Shown: positions 18,769-28,160 of the stretch, piece after piece | Layout: each line of letters begins with the position of its first letter | Numbering within the stretch: the stretch's first letter is position 1 | Origin: Turicimonas muris | GTDB taxonomy: Bacteria > Pseudomonadota > Gammaproteobacteria > Burkholderiales > Burkholderiaceae_F | Direction of reading: 5' to 3' | DNA length: 64,000 nucleotides | Assembly: GCF_002221595.1 (NCBI RefSeq) | Contig: NZ_NHMP01000002.1 | Location: forward strand, 248,001-312,000 | Notes under the pieces: model-generated | What the model was told of the DNA's origin: nothing | The model's database searches: none | The model's input: the letters and a program-made list of their open reading frames with translations, nothing else | Made by a program: the position numbers and the translations under genes

Positions 18769-19392
18769 TTATTTAGCAGCGGCTTTCCATGCATCTTCAA
18801 GAGGAGGGAACTTCTTGTTTTCAGCGATGTAAGCATCAACTTCTTTGTAGTTGTGGCCGGCTGTCTTATGGCACTGTACGCAGTTGGTTGGTTTGTCTAT
18901 AAAGCCCTTGTGGAACTGAGCAATCATCGGCTTCTTGGCATCGTACATTTCTTCCAGGTTATGGCAGCCGCGGCAGTTCTTGAAGTTGTTGCCGGTCATT
19001 GTGTCGATAACGCGTTTTTCGGTAACTTTACGTCTTTCAATCCATTTTTCCGGAGTGGAGTAGTTGCCCTTGATTTCGCCGATGAGAGAAACGAAACCGG
19101 CTTCAGCTTTTGCGAAAAGAAGCTGAGTATAGGCAACTGGGGTCAAAGGATGATTTGTTTCATTTAAAAGGTGGCAGTCAGAGCAACCTGCTGTTACGCC
19201 AGTCGGAGTTCTGGCATGCTGTCCTTGCTTCCATGCATAGGCTACGCCGTCCATGGAGTGACACCATGTCGTACAGAATTTGTCGGAACCAGCCCACTGT
19301 ACAACGGAAACGGTGGAAGCAGAAATCACGATACCGACAACAATACCAATAACTAAGAGCCAAAAAACTCCCCATTTGCTTCTAGAGGACAT
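18769..19392 (-). CDS. NapC/NirT-family tetraheme cytochrome c, membrane-anchored quinol dehydrogenase
   Basis: 207 residues: one N-terminal membrane anchor (about 8-30) and a periplasmic domain with four heme sites. Three are normal: CSDCH (C70), CRGCH and CVQCH. The first, at residues 40-45, is C-T-T-W-C-H, that is CX3CH instead of CXXCH; the His45-x-Met47 spacing seen in NrfH-type heme 1 is kept. Proteins of this family take electrons from the quinol pool and hand them to periplasmic reductases such as Nap, Nrf, TMAO or flavocytochrome fumarate reductases. No reductase gene is adjacent, so the partner is unknown; the secreted FAD reductase at 38.6-40.1 kb is one candidate. Confidence 0.88.
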   Translation of the reverse strand: MSSRSKWGVFWLLVIGIVVGIVISASTVSVVQWAGSDKFCTTWCHSMDGVAYAWKQGQHARTPTGVTAGCSDCHLLNETNHPLTPVAYTQLLFAKAEAGFVSLIGEIKGNYSTPEKWIERRKVTEKRVIDTMTGNNFKNCRGCHNLEEMYDAKKPMIAQFHKGFIDKPTNCVQCHKTAGHNYKEVDAYIAENKKFPPLEDAWKAAAK

Positions 19393-19606
19393 ATTCTTCT
19401 TCCTTGCTGTTGTTAGTTAGTCAAAATGTTCTGACTCTAAGGGTGAGTCGTGTCGCTCTATGCTTCTTCTGGAATGTACGAGAGAGCGACATGAACTAAG
19501 TTTATCTTAAGAAATAATTGGAAATAAAAAGAGGAAATAAAAAAAATATGGAACTAACCCTACTAATCCTGGGTTCTCCCCAATTCGAGGTAATCTTTTT
19601 GGGTCA

Positions 19607-20350
19607 TCACATCAGGCCGATAATCACACTTGTTTGGTCGACTTCAAGGTAGGCGTCCGAACCGATAGTCAGTGTATGCGGGCTATGTACAAAACCGACA
19701 ACATTAATTCCATTCGCTAGTCGTAGAGTAACTTCACCACCTTTATCTCTTTGGGGTAAGCGAGCAACCTGGCCTTTTAAGACTTCTTTGTCATAGTTCT
19801 CCGGGAGGGAGTCAAGAATTTTTGCTCCGGTAGCTTTAAACAAGGCTAATACAGTCATTCCTATCTTTAAACCGAGCAGCTGCTGACTTTCTGTCGTAAT
19901 GCTGGCTTTTAAATAGGCGTGTTCAGCAACTTTTAAAACCACCTTGGATTGAGAAAGACCTCCATGAATTTCTTCAATCAGGCAAGGAATCACATTTCGT
20001 ACGCTCATTTTGAGCGTACTGGCGGCTAGAGATGCAAGTTTTGAATGTTGTCCGTTCTCAATATCCATCAAAATTTGTGAGCGAACTTTGTTCAGAGAGG
20101 CGGATGCTTCCAGTACCAGTCTTCCGGCAGGAGTCAAGACTGCTCCGCCTCCGGAGGAGCCACCTACAGCTTTTTCAACCAGCGGTTCGCCGGCAAGATT
20201 ACTCAGAGTTTCGATTGCCTGCCAAGCGGCTTTATAGCTGATTCCGGCTGAACGTGCTGCCTGAGAAATACTTCCCAGACTGTCGATTCTCTGAAGAATA
20301 TCTATTCTTTTATCTACACTCTCTAATCCCAGGGCATCAAAGATGTTCAT
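19607..20350 (-). CDS. modE: ModE-type molybdate-responsive transcriptional regulator
   Basis: 247 residues. The N-terminal winged helix-turn-helix has GSISQAARSAGISYKAAWQAI followed by the glycine-rich GGSSGGGAVLT loop and TPAGR, as in ModE. The C-terminal half has two Mop/TOBE-type segments, the first beginning MSVRNVIPCLIEEI (about 134) and the second VLKGQVARLP (about 190). In the established ModE system, molybdate-bound dimers repress the transporter operon. It is divergent from modABC, with an inverted repeat between the two. Confidence 0.93.
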   Translation of the reverse strand: MNIFDALGLESVDKRIDILQRIDSLGSISQAARSAGISYKAAWQAIETLSNLAGEPLVEKAVGGSSGGGAVLTPAGRLVLEASASLNKVRSQILMDIENGQHSKLASLAASTLKMSVRNVIPCLIEEIHGGLSQSKVVLKVAEHAYLKASITTESQQLLGLKIGMTVLALFKATGAKILDSLPENYDKEVLKGQVARLPQRDKGGEVTLRLANGINVVGFVHSPHTLTIGSDAYLEVDQTSVIIGLM

Positions 20351-20386
20351 ATCTTTACCAATTAATTATTTTACGTATACAATATC

Positions 20387-20409
20387 GTTATTCTAATCTA
20401 GAATAACGA
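20387..20409. promoter_or_regulatory. Probable ModE operator in the modE-modA intergenic region
   Basis: CGTTATTCTA and TAGAATAACG form a perfect 10-bp inverted repeat with a 3-bp spacer, 28 bp before modA. The CGTTAT...ATAACG outer half-sites resemble the known enterobacterial ModE box. Location and symmetry support auto- and modABC control. Confidence 0.75.
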
Positions 20410-20437
20410 CAAGATAATTATTTCTTAAAAGAGCATC

Positions 20438-21187
20438 ATGAAACAAAGTTTATTGCTTTTAGCTGTAGCAGCTATCTTCTCAACCTCAGCCGATGCCGCC
20501 GACATTAATATCGCAGTAGCCGCCAATTTTACCGCTCCTATGAAAGAGTTGGCCGCTATGTATGAAAAGGAAACCGGTAATAAGATTCTAGCTTCCTACG
20601 GCGCAACAGGTGCCTTTTACGCACAGATAAAAAACGGTGCTCCTTATCAGGTTCTTTTTGCCGCTGATGCAAAAACCCCAGCTAAGATTGTAAAGGAAGG
20701 TTTGGGTGCTGAAGGTACGAATAAGGTATATGCGTACGGTAAGTTAGTTTTGTGGAGCGCCGCACCTGACTTTGTAAAAGAAGATAAGAACTTTATTCTT
20801 TCTGACAAAGTTAAGAAGATTGCCGTTGCTAACCCCAAGTTAGCTCCATACGGAGAGGCTGCTTATCAAACAATGACAGCTTGGGGCAATCTGAAGAAAG
20901 CGGAACCCAAATTTGTAACCGGGGACAATATCGGTAAGACATTCCAGTATGCCAAGACAGCTAACGCGCAGGTTGGTTTCGTCGCTTTGTCTCAAGTATT
21001 CAAAGACGGAAAGATGACCTCCGGTTCCGGCTGGATTATTCCAACTGACTTGTATCAGCCTATTCGTCAGGACGTCGTTGTCTTGAAGCCGGGTAAAGGC
21101 AACAAAGAAGTTGCTGACTTCCTTAAGTTCGTTGAAACCAATCCTCAAGCTAAGAAGTTAATTGAGTCCTACGGATACGGACTGTAA
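20438..21187 (+). CDS. modA: Molybdate ABC transporter substrate-binding protein
   Basis: Periplasmic molybdate/tungstate-binding protein, 249 residues with a signal peptide ending about residue 20 (SADA-AD). The mature start INIAVAANFTAPMKEL, the SYGATGAFYAQIKNG oxyanion-site block and VLFAADAKTP are typical of ModA. The C-terminal stretch with FVALSQ and GSGWIIP is also family-like. First gene of modABC, 12 bp before modB. Confidence 0.95.
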   Translation: MKQSLLLLAVAAIFSTSADAADINIAVAANFTAPMKELAAMYEKETGNKILASYGATGAFYAQIKNGAPYQVLFAADAKTPAKIVKEGLGAEGTNKVYAYGKLVLWSAAPDFVKEDKNFILSDKVKKIAVANPKLAPYGEAAYQTMTAWGNLKKAEPKFVTGDNIGKTFQYAKTANAQVGFVALSQVFKDGKMTSGSGWIIPTDLYQPIRQDVVVLKPGKGNKEVADFLKFVETNPQAKKLIESYGYGL

Positions 21188-21198
21188 GAGAGTTTTAG

Positions 21199-21879
21199 AT
21201 GTTTACCGCTGAAGAATTACTGCCTATCCAACTAACTCTAGAGCTAGCTGCCATAACTACAGTGTTTCTTTTAATTGTCGCCACGCCACTGGCGTGGTGG
21301 CTCGCTAATACAAAGTCGAAGCTGAGATCCGCAGTGAGTTCAGTGGTGACATTACCTCTTGTTTTACCGCCCAGTGTATTAGGTTTTTATCTTTTAGTAG
21401 CCATGGGGCCAAATGGGCCTTTGGGTAAATTGACAGAAGCTTTAGGGGTAGGGCTTCTGACATTCACTTTTCCGGGGCTTGTAATCGGCAGCGTCGTATA
21501 TTCGATGCCGTTTGCTGTGCAGCCGCTGCAGGGAGCGTTCGAATCTATCGGCAAAAGGCCGCTGGAGGTCGCTGCAACACTCCGGGCCGCGCCGTGGGAT
21601 ACTTTCTTCAATGTAATTCTACCACTAGCGAAGCCTGGCTTCGTAACTGCTTCTTTACTTACTTTTGCGCACACAATTGGCGAGTTCGGCGTTGTTCTGA
21701 TGATTGGGGGCAATGTTCCCGGAAAAACTCAAGTTGTTTCCACAGAAATCTACAGCTATGTGGAAGCAATGGAATACTCAAAGGCCCATTGGCTGGCTGG
21801 CGGTATGGTCTTATTTAGTTTCTTTGTTCTACTCGGACTAACATTATTAAATAGAAAAAACGATCGCTTCTTGACCTAG
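21199..21879 (+). CDS. modB: Molybdate ABC transporter permease
   Basis: Inner-membrane channel subunit of 226 residues with about five hydrophobic segments. The ABC-interaction EAA-type loop appears as EVAATLRAAPWDTFFNVILP, followed by GFVTASLLTFAHTIGEFGVVLMIGG, the ModB/CysTW-type signature. It lies between modA and modC with short gaps. Confidence 0.95.
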   Translation: MFTAEELLPIQLTLELAAITTVFLLIVATPLAWWLANTKSKLRSAVSSVVTLPLVLPPSVLGFYLLVAMGPNGPLGKLTEALGVGLLTFTFPGLVIGSVVYSMPFAVQPLQGAFESIGKRPLEVAATLRAAPWDTFFNVILPLAKPGFVTASLLTFAHTIGEFGVVLMIGGNVPGKTQVVSTEIYSYVEAMEYSKAHWLAGGMVLFSFFVLLGLTLLNRKNDRFLT

Positions 21880-21888
21880 GAGAATAAG

Positions 21889-22980
21889 TTGGAATCAATA
21901 AGTACAAGTGAAGTGAACTTATTCCTGGAAAGGAAAGGAGGTTTTAAGCTTGACTGCAGCGTTAAATTCCCCACAGAGGGAATTACTGTTGTTTTTGGAG
22001 AGTCGGGTTCCGGTAAGACAACATTTTTGAGATGCGTGGCGGGGCTTGAACGTGCACATGGCTATGTTCATGTCGGCAATGAACTCTGGCAGGATGACAA
22101 GAAGAATATCTTTTTACCGACTTGGCAGCGCCAGCTGGGTTATGTATTTCAAGAATCTTCTCTTTTTCCTCATCTTTCCGCGTTAAAAAATTTAGAGTTC
22201 GCTATCAAGAGAAGCAAAAGTCCCAACTCCAAAGAGAGAATGGAAACCGCTATTGAATTGTTAGGAATTCGAACGTTGCTTAACCGCATGCCTTCTCAGC
22301 TTTCGGGCGGAGAACGGCAAAGAGTGGCAATTGCCAGAGCCGTGGCGACGGATCCACATGTAATGCTCTTTGATGAGCCCCTAGCTTCTTTGGACTTTGC
22401 CAGAAAGGTTGAAATTCTCCCTTGGCTGGTAAAGCTTAAAGAAGAACTCAAAATACCAATGCTTTATGTGACTCACTCTACAAATGAAGTAGTGAAACTT
22501 GCCGATCACATCATTGTGCTTGAGAAAGGACTTTTGAAAGCCAGCGGCTCTCTGCAAAGCGTTTTATCCAACGTAGATCTTCCCGTTAAGCTCGAAGGAA
22601 AACTTGGAGTGGTTCTGCGCGGAAAAGTGATCAATAAGGACGCCCGCTGGAATTTATTGACAGTAAGAATCGAAAAGTTTGATATTACCGTCCCTGACGG
22701 AGGAGAAGGGGTTGGAGACTCCGTGAGTTTGCAGGTGTTGGCTAAAGACGTTTCTATTGCTGCAGCAAAGCCTGAATCGACCTCAATTTTAAATATCTTG
22801 CCGGGTATAGTCACCCAAATACGGCAAGAAGATAATCATATCGACAGCTTGGTTCAAATTGACTGCAACGGTCAGAAATTTTTGTCTTTGGTGACAAACA
22901 AATCTTTAAATTCTCTCTGTCTCCAAGAGGGCTCGAATGTTTGGGTTCAATTTAAATCGATGAGCTTAAGTTCCCAGTGA
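21889..22980 (+). CDS. modC: Molybdate ABC transporter ATP-binding protein
   Basis: 363-residue ATPase. Walker A is GESGSGKTT, the Q-loop region is YVFQESSLFPHL, the signature is LSGGERQRVAIARA, and Walker B is MLFDEPLASLD. A C-terminal TOBE/Mop domain (from about residue 300, ILNILPGIVTQI) is usual for ModC. The start is TTG, supported by AGGAG 7 bp upstream and position after modB. Confidence 0.95.
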   Translation: MESISTSEVNLFLERKGGFKLDCSVKFPTEGITVVFGESGSGKTTFLRCVAGLERAHGYVHVGNELWQDDKKNIFLPTWQRQLGYVFQESSLFPHLSALKNLEFAIKRSKSPNSKERMETAIELLGIRTLLNRMPSQLSGGERQRVAIARAVATDPHVMLFDEPLASLDFARKVEILPWLVKLKEELKIPMLYVTHSTNEVVKLADHIIVLEKGLLKASGSLQSVLSNVDLPVKLEGKLGVVLRGKVINKDARWNLLTVRIEKFDITVPDGGEGVGDSVSLQVLAKDVSIAAAKPESTSILNILPGIVTQIRQEDNHIDSLVQIDCNGQKFLSLVTNKSLNSLCLQEGSNVWVQFKSMSLSSQ

Positions 22981-23016
22981 TTTGCCTAAGACTTAAAAAT
23001 TTTGCTGTGAAATACA

Positions 23017-23050
23017 AAAGGAGATCAAGTTTTTTAGACTGATCTCCTTT
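23017..23050. terminator. Bidirectional terminator between modC and the DUF3426 gene
   Basis: Perfect 11-bp stem AAAGGAGATCA / TGATCTCCTTT with a 12-nt T-rich loop, between convergent genes. Confidence 0.75.
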
Positions 23051-23069
23051 GAATTTTGGTCCAACCTGA

Positions 23070-23924
23070 CTATTCCAAGACTTTAACCATAAAGTTCGAA
23101 GGTCTTCCTTCAGAATAGACAACAGGAATTTGAATCTTGACCGAGAGTCCTCCTTTGATGCTCTTCATATCCGGGATGACTGTGTATTCAGAAGGCGGAT
23201 AAGTTTTTTGGAAGATAGTCTTATTGGTGTTGACAAAAGTGACTTGAAACTGAGGAAGTCTCTGAGTTCTCATATCCTGATTTTGTACTTGGAGCGAGAC
23301 GTCCCAGGTGTCTCTGCCTGTGGCATTCATCTCCGAAGTCAGGATTCTCAGCGGCCTCATCGGAGGGCAGTAGAAGAACTTGCAGCTTCTTTCAGAAATT
23401 GAGTTAAGAGGATCCTGTTGCATGATGCTTGGCTGCAAGAATAAGGCAACTTGCCAGGTGCACAGGCAAACCACAATAAAGCAAATAAAAAGCATCACTG
23501 ATCTCAGAACGCCAGATGGAGTCGGAGCTTCTTCGGGAGCTTCTAGATTTTCATCGGGAGGTTCCATGACGGCTTTAGGCTTTTGGCTTAAAGGCGTTGA
23601 GAGTTCCTCTAAATCCTTGGAAAGCGCAGCCATCATTTCACGAGGATCTTTGCGCTTAACTGAAGAGGGCTCAGCGGTTGAAGAAATGGGAGCCTGAGGA
23701 GTTTGTCCAGCGGGACAGCCGGTGGAAGTGCCTGCAGAAGAGGGTTCTGTAGGAGAGGGAGAAATTTTTGGAGTTTCAGTCTTGGCAGATGTCGGAACCG
23801 GAGAATTCAGTTCAGCGGGCACAATTCTCGGAATTAAATCTTCTTTTCGCTTTAAAGGTTGAGAAAGACTCGGTTCATAAGGAAATCTAAGACCTTTTGA
23901 ATTGCCAGAGATTTTCGGCTCCAT
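23070..23924 (-). CDS. DUF3426-type membrane protein
   Basis: 284 residues. The N-terminal half is low-complexity and Pro/Ser/Glu-rich (about 40-140), followed by one membrane segment (about 143-165, VMLFICFIVVCLCTWQVALF). The C-terminal extracytoplasmic beta-rich domain has the DUF3426 pattern, including CKFFYCPPMRPLRIL and an FQKTYPPSEYT motif. Location directly after prmA is the usual place for this family in Burkholderiales. Function is not established; it lacks the N-terminal zinc ribbon often seen in the family. Confidence 0.7.
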   Translation of the reverse strand: MEPKISGNSKGLRFPYEPSLSQPLKRKEDLIPRIVPAELNSPVPTSAKTETPKISPSPTEPSSAGTSTGCPAGQTPQAPISSTAEPSSVKRKDPREMMAALSKDLEELSTPLSQKPKAVMEPPDENLEAPEEAPTPSGVLRSVMLFICFIVVCLCTWQVALFLQPSIMQQDPLNSISERSCKFFYCPPMRPLRILTSEMNATGRDTWDVSLQVQNQDMRTQRLPQFQVTFVNTNKTIFQKTYPPSEYTVIPDMKSIKGGLSVKIQIPVVYSEGRPSNFMVKVLE

Positions 23925-23939
23925 ATTCTGCTCGCTCGG

Positions 23940-24839
23940 TTATTTCTTTTGTCCTGCTAAGCACACCCATCCTTCCGAAGTTTTCCAAATCTTCAGATCC
24001 AGAGTGGCACACAGCCCGTTGTAAAGTTCTATTAGCTCTTCAGCTTGTCTCTCTAATATACCCGATAAAACCAAGGATCCGCCTTCTTTTACGCGGGATA
24101 TGAGCGCAGGAGCCAAGATTCGGAGGGGGTTGCTCAAAATATTAGCTACCACCACATTAAATTTTTCATCAGGCAATTTGGATGGGAGATAGAAGCCTGC
24201 CTCAACTCCATTCTGCTCGGCATTGTATTTAGCCGCTTCGATGGATTGCGGGTCGATGTCGGTGCCCATAACAATATCAGCACCAAGTTTCTTTGCGGCT
24301 ACGGCAAGAATTCCAGAACCACAGCCGTAGTCGAGAACACTGCGGCCGCAAAGAGCATGCGAACTCAGCCATTCAAGACAAAGATGGGTTGTGGGATGAG
24401 TCCCTGTACCGAATGCAACGCCCGGATCAAGTCTGATATTGATTGCATTCGGATTAGGAGGTTCGTGCCAGGACGGAACAATCCATAGCTTTTCGGAAAT
24501 TTGAGTCGGAGAAAATTGAGCTTGCGTGATGCGAACCCAATCGTTATCCGGAACGACTGTTTCCGCTTCAATTTCCGGTACTTTGAAATGCAGTTCGTCG
24601 CAGCATTTATTTAAAACCTTAGCAATAGGAAAGTCTGCGGGGACAAGAATTTTCAATCTGGAACGATTCCACGCCAGTCTCTCGGGCTCCAGCCCAGGCT
24701 CTCCGTAGAGCGGAGCCTCGTCTTCGCTATCAGCATCGGCATCTTCGATGCTGACTGAATAGACACCTTCGTCCATTAAGAAATCTGAAAGTTCTTCGGC
24801 TTCGTCTTTTTCGACCAAAATTGAAAATTCTTTGAGCAT
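23940..24839 (-). CDS. prmA: Ribosomal protein L11 methyltransferase
   Basis: SAM-dependent enzyme that trimethylates ribosomal protein L11; 299 residues. The N-terminal recognition domain starts MLKEFSILVEKDEAEELSD. The catalytic part has DPGVAFGTGTHPTTHLCLEW, SAM motif LDYGCGSGILAVAAKKLGA, and the NPPF-equivalent VVANILSNPL. It lies 8 bp after accC in the fatty-acid cluster. Confidence 0.96.
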   Translation of the reverse strand: MLKEFSILVEKDEAEELSDFLMDEGVYSVSIEDADADSEDEAPLYGEPGLEPERLAWNRSRLKILVPADFPIAKVLNKCCDELHFKVPEIEAETVVPDNDWVRITQAQFSPTQISEKLWIVPSWHEPPNPNAINIRLDPGVAFGTGTHPTTHLCLEWLSSHALCGRSVLDYGCGSGILAVAAKKLGADIVMGTDIDPQSIEAAKYNAEQNGVEAGFYLPSKLPDEKFNVVVANILSNPLRILAPALISRVKEGGSLVLSGILERQAEELIELYNGLCATLDLKIWKTSEGWVCLAGQKK

Positions 24840-24847
24840 TTAGCAGC

Positions 24848-26206
24848 CTATGCGTGTTTACGGTTCATGTGCGAGAGTTTTTCTTCCAGATAGTGGATGC
24901 TTGGGCCTCCCTTTAAATAAGTTTGGTCAATCATCATTTCTCTGTGAAGAGGAATATTGGTTGAAATTCCTTCTACAACAGTTTCGGACAACGCGCATCT
25001 CATGCGGGCAATTGCTTGCTCACGTGTGTCCCCGTAAGAGATGAGCTTGCCGATCATTGAATCGTAGTGCGGAGGTACAAAGTATCCCGGGTAAATGTGG
25101 GAGTCAACGCGTATTCCTGGACCGCCAGGGGCATGGAAGGTCGAGATTCTTCCCGGGCTCGGTGTGAATCTAAACGGATCTTCAGCGTTAAGTCGGCATT
25201 CAATGGCGTGGCCTCTGATTTGAATATCTCTCTGGCGATAGCTTAAACGTTCGCCGGCAGCAATTTTGATCTGTTCTTGAACCAAATCGACGCCTGTAAT
25301 TAATTCCGTGACAGGGTGTTCCACCTGAATACGAGTATTCATTTCGATGAAGTAGAATTCTCCGTTTTCGTACAAGAATTCAAAAGTGCCTGCGCCTCGA
25401 TAACCTATCTTTCTGCATCCGTCTACACAGCGTTCGCCGATTTTTTCGATTTGACGGCGAGGGATACCGATAGCCGGAGCTTCTTCAATGACTTTCTGAT
25501 TGCGTCTTTGTATAGAACAGTCTCTTTCGCCAAGCCAGATAGCATTTCTGAAAGAGTCGGAAAGTACTTGAATCTCAATGTGACGAGGATTTTCAAGGAA
25601 TTTTTCAAGGTAGACGGTACCGTTGCCGAATGCGGCTTTAGCTTCTTGTCTTGTGGTATTGACCGCATTAATCAGAGCAGCTTCGGTATGAACGACTTTC
25701 ATTCCTCGTCCGCCGCCGCCACCGGCTGCTTTAATAATGACCGGATAGCCGACTTCACGTGCCAGACGAATAATTTCTTTCGGGTCATCCGGAAGCGCGC
25801 CGCCTGAACCCGGAACGCAGGGAACGCCGGCTTCAATCATGGCTTGTTTGGCCGAAACTTTATCTCCCATTAAACGAATAGTTTCCGGGCGAGGTCCGAT
25901 AAATACGAATCCGCTGGATTCAACCCGTTCAGCGAAGTCTGCATTTTCCGACAGAAAACCGTAACCCGGGTGAATAGCCTCGGCATCGGTGACTTCAGCC
26001 GCACTAATTAAAGCCGGGATATTCAAATAACTTTGGTGAACGGGAGCCGGTCCGATACAGACGGACTCATCTGCAAGCCTAACGTACTTGGCGTCAGTGT
26101 CTGCTAAAGAATGAGCAACCACCGTTTTAATGCCCATTTCTTTACAAGCACGCTGAATTCTAAGGGCAATTTCACCTCGGTTGGCAATTAAGATTTTTCC
26201 AAACAT
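24848..26206 (-). CDS. accC: Acetyl-CoA carboxylase biotin carboxylase subunit
   Basis: 452-residue ATP-grasp enzyme that carboxylates biotin on AccB. It has the N-terminal [16 protein letters not shown] motif, the glycine-rich [11 protein letters not shown] loop, [19 protein letters not shown], and [14 protein letters not shown]. Length is standard. It begins 2 bp after accB, so the two are translationally close. First committed step of fatty-acid synthesis. Confidence 0.98.
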   Translation of the reverse strand: MFGKILIANRGEIALRIQRACKEMGIKTVVAHSLADTDAKYVRLADESVCIGPAPVHQSYLNIPALISAAEVTDAEAIHPGYGFLSENADFAERVESSGFVFIGPRPETIRLMGDKVSAKQAMIEAGVPCVPGSGGALPDDPKEIIRLAREVGYPVIIKAAGGGGGRGMKVVHTEAALINAVNTTRQEAKAAFGNGTVYLEKFLENPRHIEIQVLSDSFRNAIWLGERDCSIQRRNQKVIEEAPAIGIPRRQIEKIGERCVDGCRKIGYRGAGTFEFLYENGEFYFIEMNTRIQVEHPVTELITGVDLVQEQIKIAAGERLSYRQRDIQIRGHAIECRLNAEDPFRFTPSPGRISTFHAPGGPGIRVDSHIYPGYFVPPHYDSMIGKLISYGDTREQAIARMRCALSETVVEGISTNIPLHREMMIDQTYLKGGPSIHYLEEKLSHMNRKHA

Positions 26207-26208
26207 GG

Positions 26209-26670
26209 TTACTCAATAACAAAGAGGGCTTGTCCAAATTCAACAGGCTGAGCATTATCAACCAGAATTTCTTTTACGGTACCGCTGACTTCTGCTTCAA
26301 TTTCATTAAGCAGTTTCATGGCTTCAATAATGCATAAGGTGTCGCCTTTCTTTACCTGAGAACCGACCTGAACGAAAGGATCGGCACCGGGGCTAGGGGC
26401 GCGGTAGAAAGTGCCGACCATCGGGCTTGTTACCTGAGTCCCGGACGGAGCAGCGGCCTTAGGGGCAGGAGTGGGTACTGACACTGGTGCAGCTACCGGC
26501 TCTGCCGGTCTGTAAACTGGCTGAGGAACTTCGACTACGGCTGGTTGTGCAGCAACAGATACCGGTTTGTTGACGATTCTGACTTTTTCGCCTTCTTCAG
26601 TAATTTCCAATTCGGAAACTCCTGAAGCCTGTACCAAATCAATAAGTGTTTTAAGTTTACGCAGATCCAT
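26209..26670 (-). CDS. accB: Biotin carboxyl carrier protein
   Basis: 153 residues: an N-terminal helical region, a Pro/Ala-rich linker (about 45-75), and a C-terminal biotinyl domain with the biotin-acceptor Lys119 in EAMKLLNEI. The extra thumb region (APSPGADPF) is present, as in bacterial BCCP. It is the second gene of aroQ-accB-accC-prmA-DUF3426. Confidence 0.97.
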   Translation of the reverse strand: MDLRKLKTLIDLVQASGVSELEITEEGEKVRIVNKPVSVAAQPAVVEVPQPVYRPAEPVAAPVSVPTPAPKAAAPSGTQVTSPMVGTFYRAPSPGADPFVQVGSQVKKGDTLCIIEAMKLLNEIEAEVSGTVKEILVDNAQPVEFGQALFVIE

Positions 26671-26684
26671 GATGATCCTCTTCT

Positions 26685-27119
26685 CTAATTAGAATTAATT
26701 AAATATTCAGCCGCCAGCAGATACCCTTTATACCCTAAGCCAATAATGCATCCTCTAGCAATGTCGGATAGATAGGAATGATGTCTAAAAGGTTCCCTAG
26801 CAAAGATGTTTGTAAGATGCACTTCTATGAAAGGGATGTTGACTGACAAGAAGGCATCTCTAATGGCAATGCTTGTGTGAGTGTATGCGCCGGGATTGAT
26901 GATGACTGCGTCGACTTCTTCTCTGGCGGCTTGATGAATTTTGTCAACAAGGTCTCCTTCGTGGTTGCTCTGATAGCAAATCAGTTCAACACCGTAAGAA
27001 GCACATTTTTGACTAAGTTCGTTTTCAATTTGTTCTAAGGTCACAGATCCATATTTTTCAGGCTCTCTTCTGCCTAAAAGATTTAGATTGGGGCCGTTAA
27101 GCAGCAAAATTTTGTTCAT
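26685..27119 (-). CDS. aroQ: 3-Dehydroquinate dehydratase, type II
   Basis: Shikimate-pathway enzyme of 144 residues. It shows [18 protein letters not shown] with the catalytic tyrosine, [26 protein letters not shown], and [19 protein letters not shown] with the catalytic histidine. The ATG at 27119 is preferred over a GTG one codon upstream. It heads the acc cluster, the usual Burkholderiales order. Confidence 0.96.
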   Translation of the reverse strand: MNKILLLNGPNLNLLGRREPEKYGSVTLEQIENELSQKCASYGVELICYQSNHEGDLVDKIHQAAREEVDAVIINPGAYTHTSIAIRDAFLSVNIPFIEVHLTNIFAREPFRHHSYLSDIARGCIIGLGYKGYLLAAEYLINSN

Positions 27120-27344
27120 CACGTTCAGGGGAGGATGGCGGAAAATCTCTCAGCTCCCCTTAGAGTTATTTATTTCGTAAGTATAGTACTTAACTTTCCC
27201 TAAAAACATTAAGAAATCGGGCTATTTGTATCTATCTTGATGGATCTGTGAGGGGGAAAAAAGAGTTTTAAGCCCTTTATTAAAGCGTCAAAGACAAATG
27301 TAAAGATCGGCGAAGATACGCGAAAAAGGCAGAAAATGGCCTGG

Positions 27345-27974
27345 TTATTTAGTTTTATCAAGAATTTTTTTAAGATCTTCAATTGTGGCAAATTTGAAGC
27401 TTTCTTCTTCGATTTGCCATTGATCAGGAAGTTTGTTTTGCTTTTTCTTTCCTTGCTGGTGCCCGTCGTAGACGCGCAATACTACCCAGACAGAGATGTG
27501 TTGATCCCGAAGTACACCGTTTCTCAACGAAGGGGCTTCGACGATAAGTTCTTCAACCGGATCTCTTTTAGTTCTTCCTTCTATCGGATAAGACTCAAAA
27601 TCAATATTTCTATCCAACAAGAATAACTCTACTTCTTTAGGATCGTCCGCAGCTAGATCGATATAAATATTAGAGAATTTATCTGCGCACCCGTTGAGAA
27701 CACCTTTAGTTAAAAGCGGAGAGTATTGCTCTAACTCCTTCATGACCGTTAGAGCCATCAACCGAAGCTCCCTTAGACGCCCTTTATGTCCTTCCGGATC
27801 AAAAATTGCGTAATGTTCCCTTAGTGCCGTCTCGATTTGTTCATCGGACGGAAGCATAGAAGTGGAAAGATGCGGATTACTTTCAAGTATTTCGCTTCTG
27901 GCTTCGTTCCAAGGAAGCCCTTTTTCGGCGATTATGCCGGCAGCAAGGGCTGCATATTTATTAGGCTGAATCAC
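27345..27974 (-). CDS. Conserved hypothetical protein, possibly nucleotidyltransferase-like
   Basis: 209 residues, no signal peptide or membrane segment. I recognise it as the conserved protein often found beside mpl in Burkholderiales but know no proven function. The middle (about 95-140) reads TKGVLNGCADKFSNIYIDLAADDPKEV, reminiscent of a minimal nucleotidyltransferase fold where G-S/D and alternating D residues bind metal, but the canonical GSxxxGxxxxxSDxD motif is not intact. It is divergent from mpl. Confidence 0.6.
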   Translation of the reverse strand: MIQPNKYAALAAGIIAEKGLPWNEARSEILESNPHLSTSMLPSDEQIETALREHYAIFDPEGHKGRLRELRLMALTVMKELEQYSPLLTKGVLNGCADKFSNIYIDLAADDPKEVELFLLDRNIDFESYPIEGRTKRDPVEELIVEAPSLRNGVLRDQHISVWVVLRVYDGHQQGKKKQNKLPDQWQIEEESFKFATIEDLKKILDKTK

Positions 27975-28160
27975 GGTGTCCTTAGATTTCTATGAAAACG
28001 TAACAAATTCTAGGCGATCAGAATGCCGCAAAACCAAGAAAAAATTATTCTGAGCTGCCCGATGTCCAAATCGTTACTAAATTTCTTATGTATATTCTTG
28101 AGACTAAAGAGCGCCTCGATCTATAGTTCTCTGATTACGAGATAGATGTTCGGAGAAATT

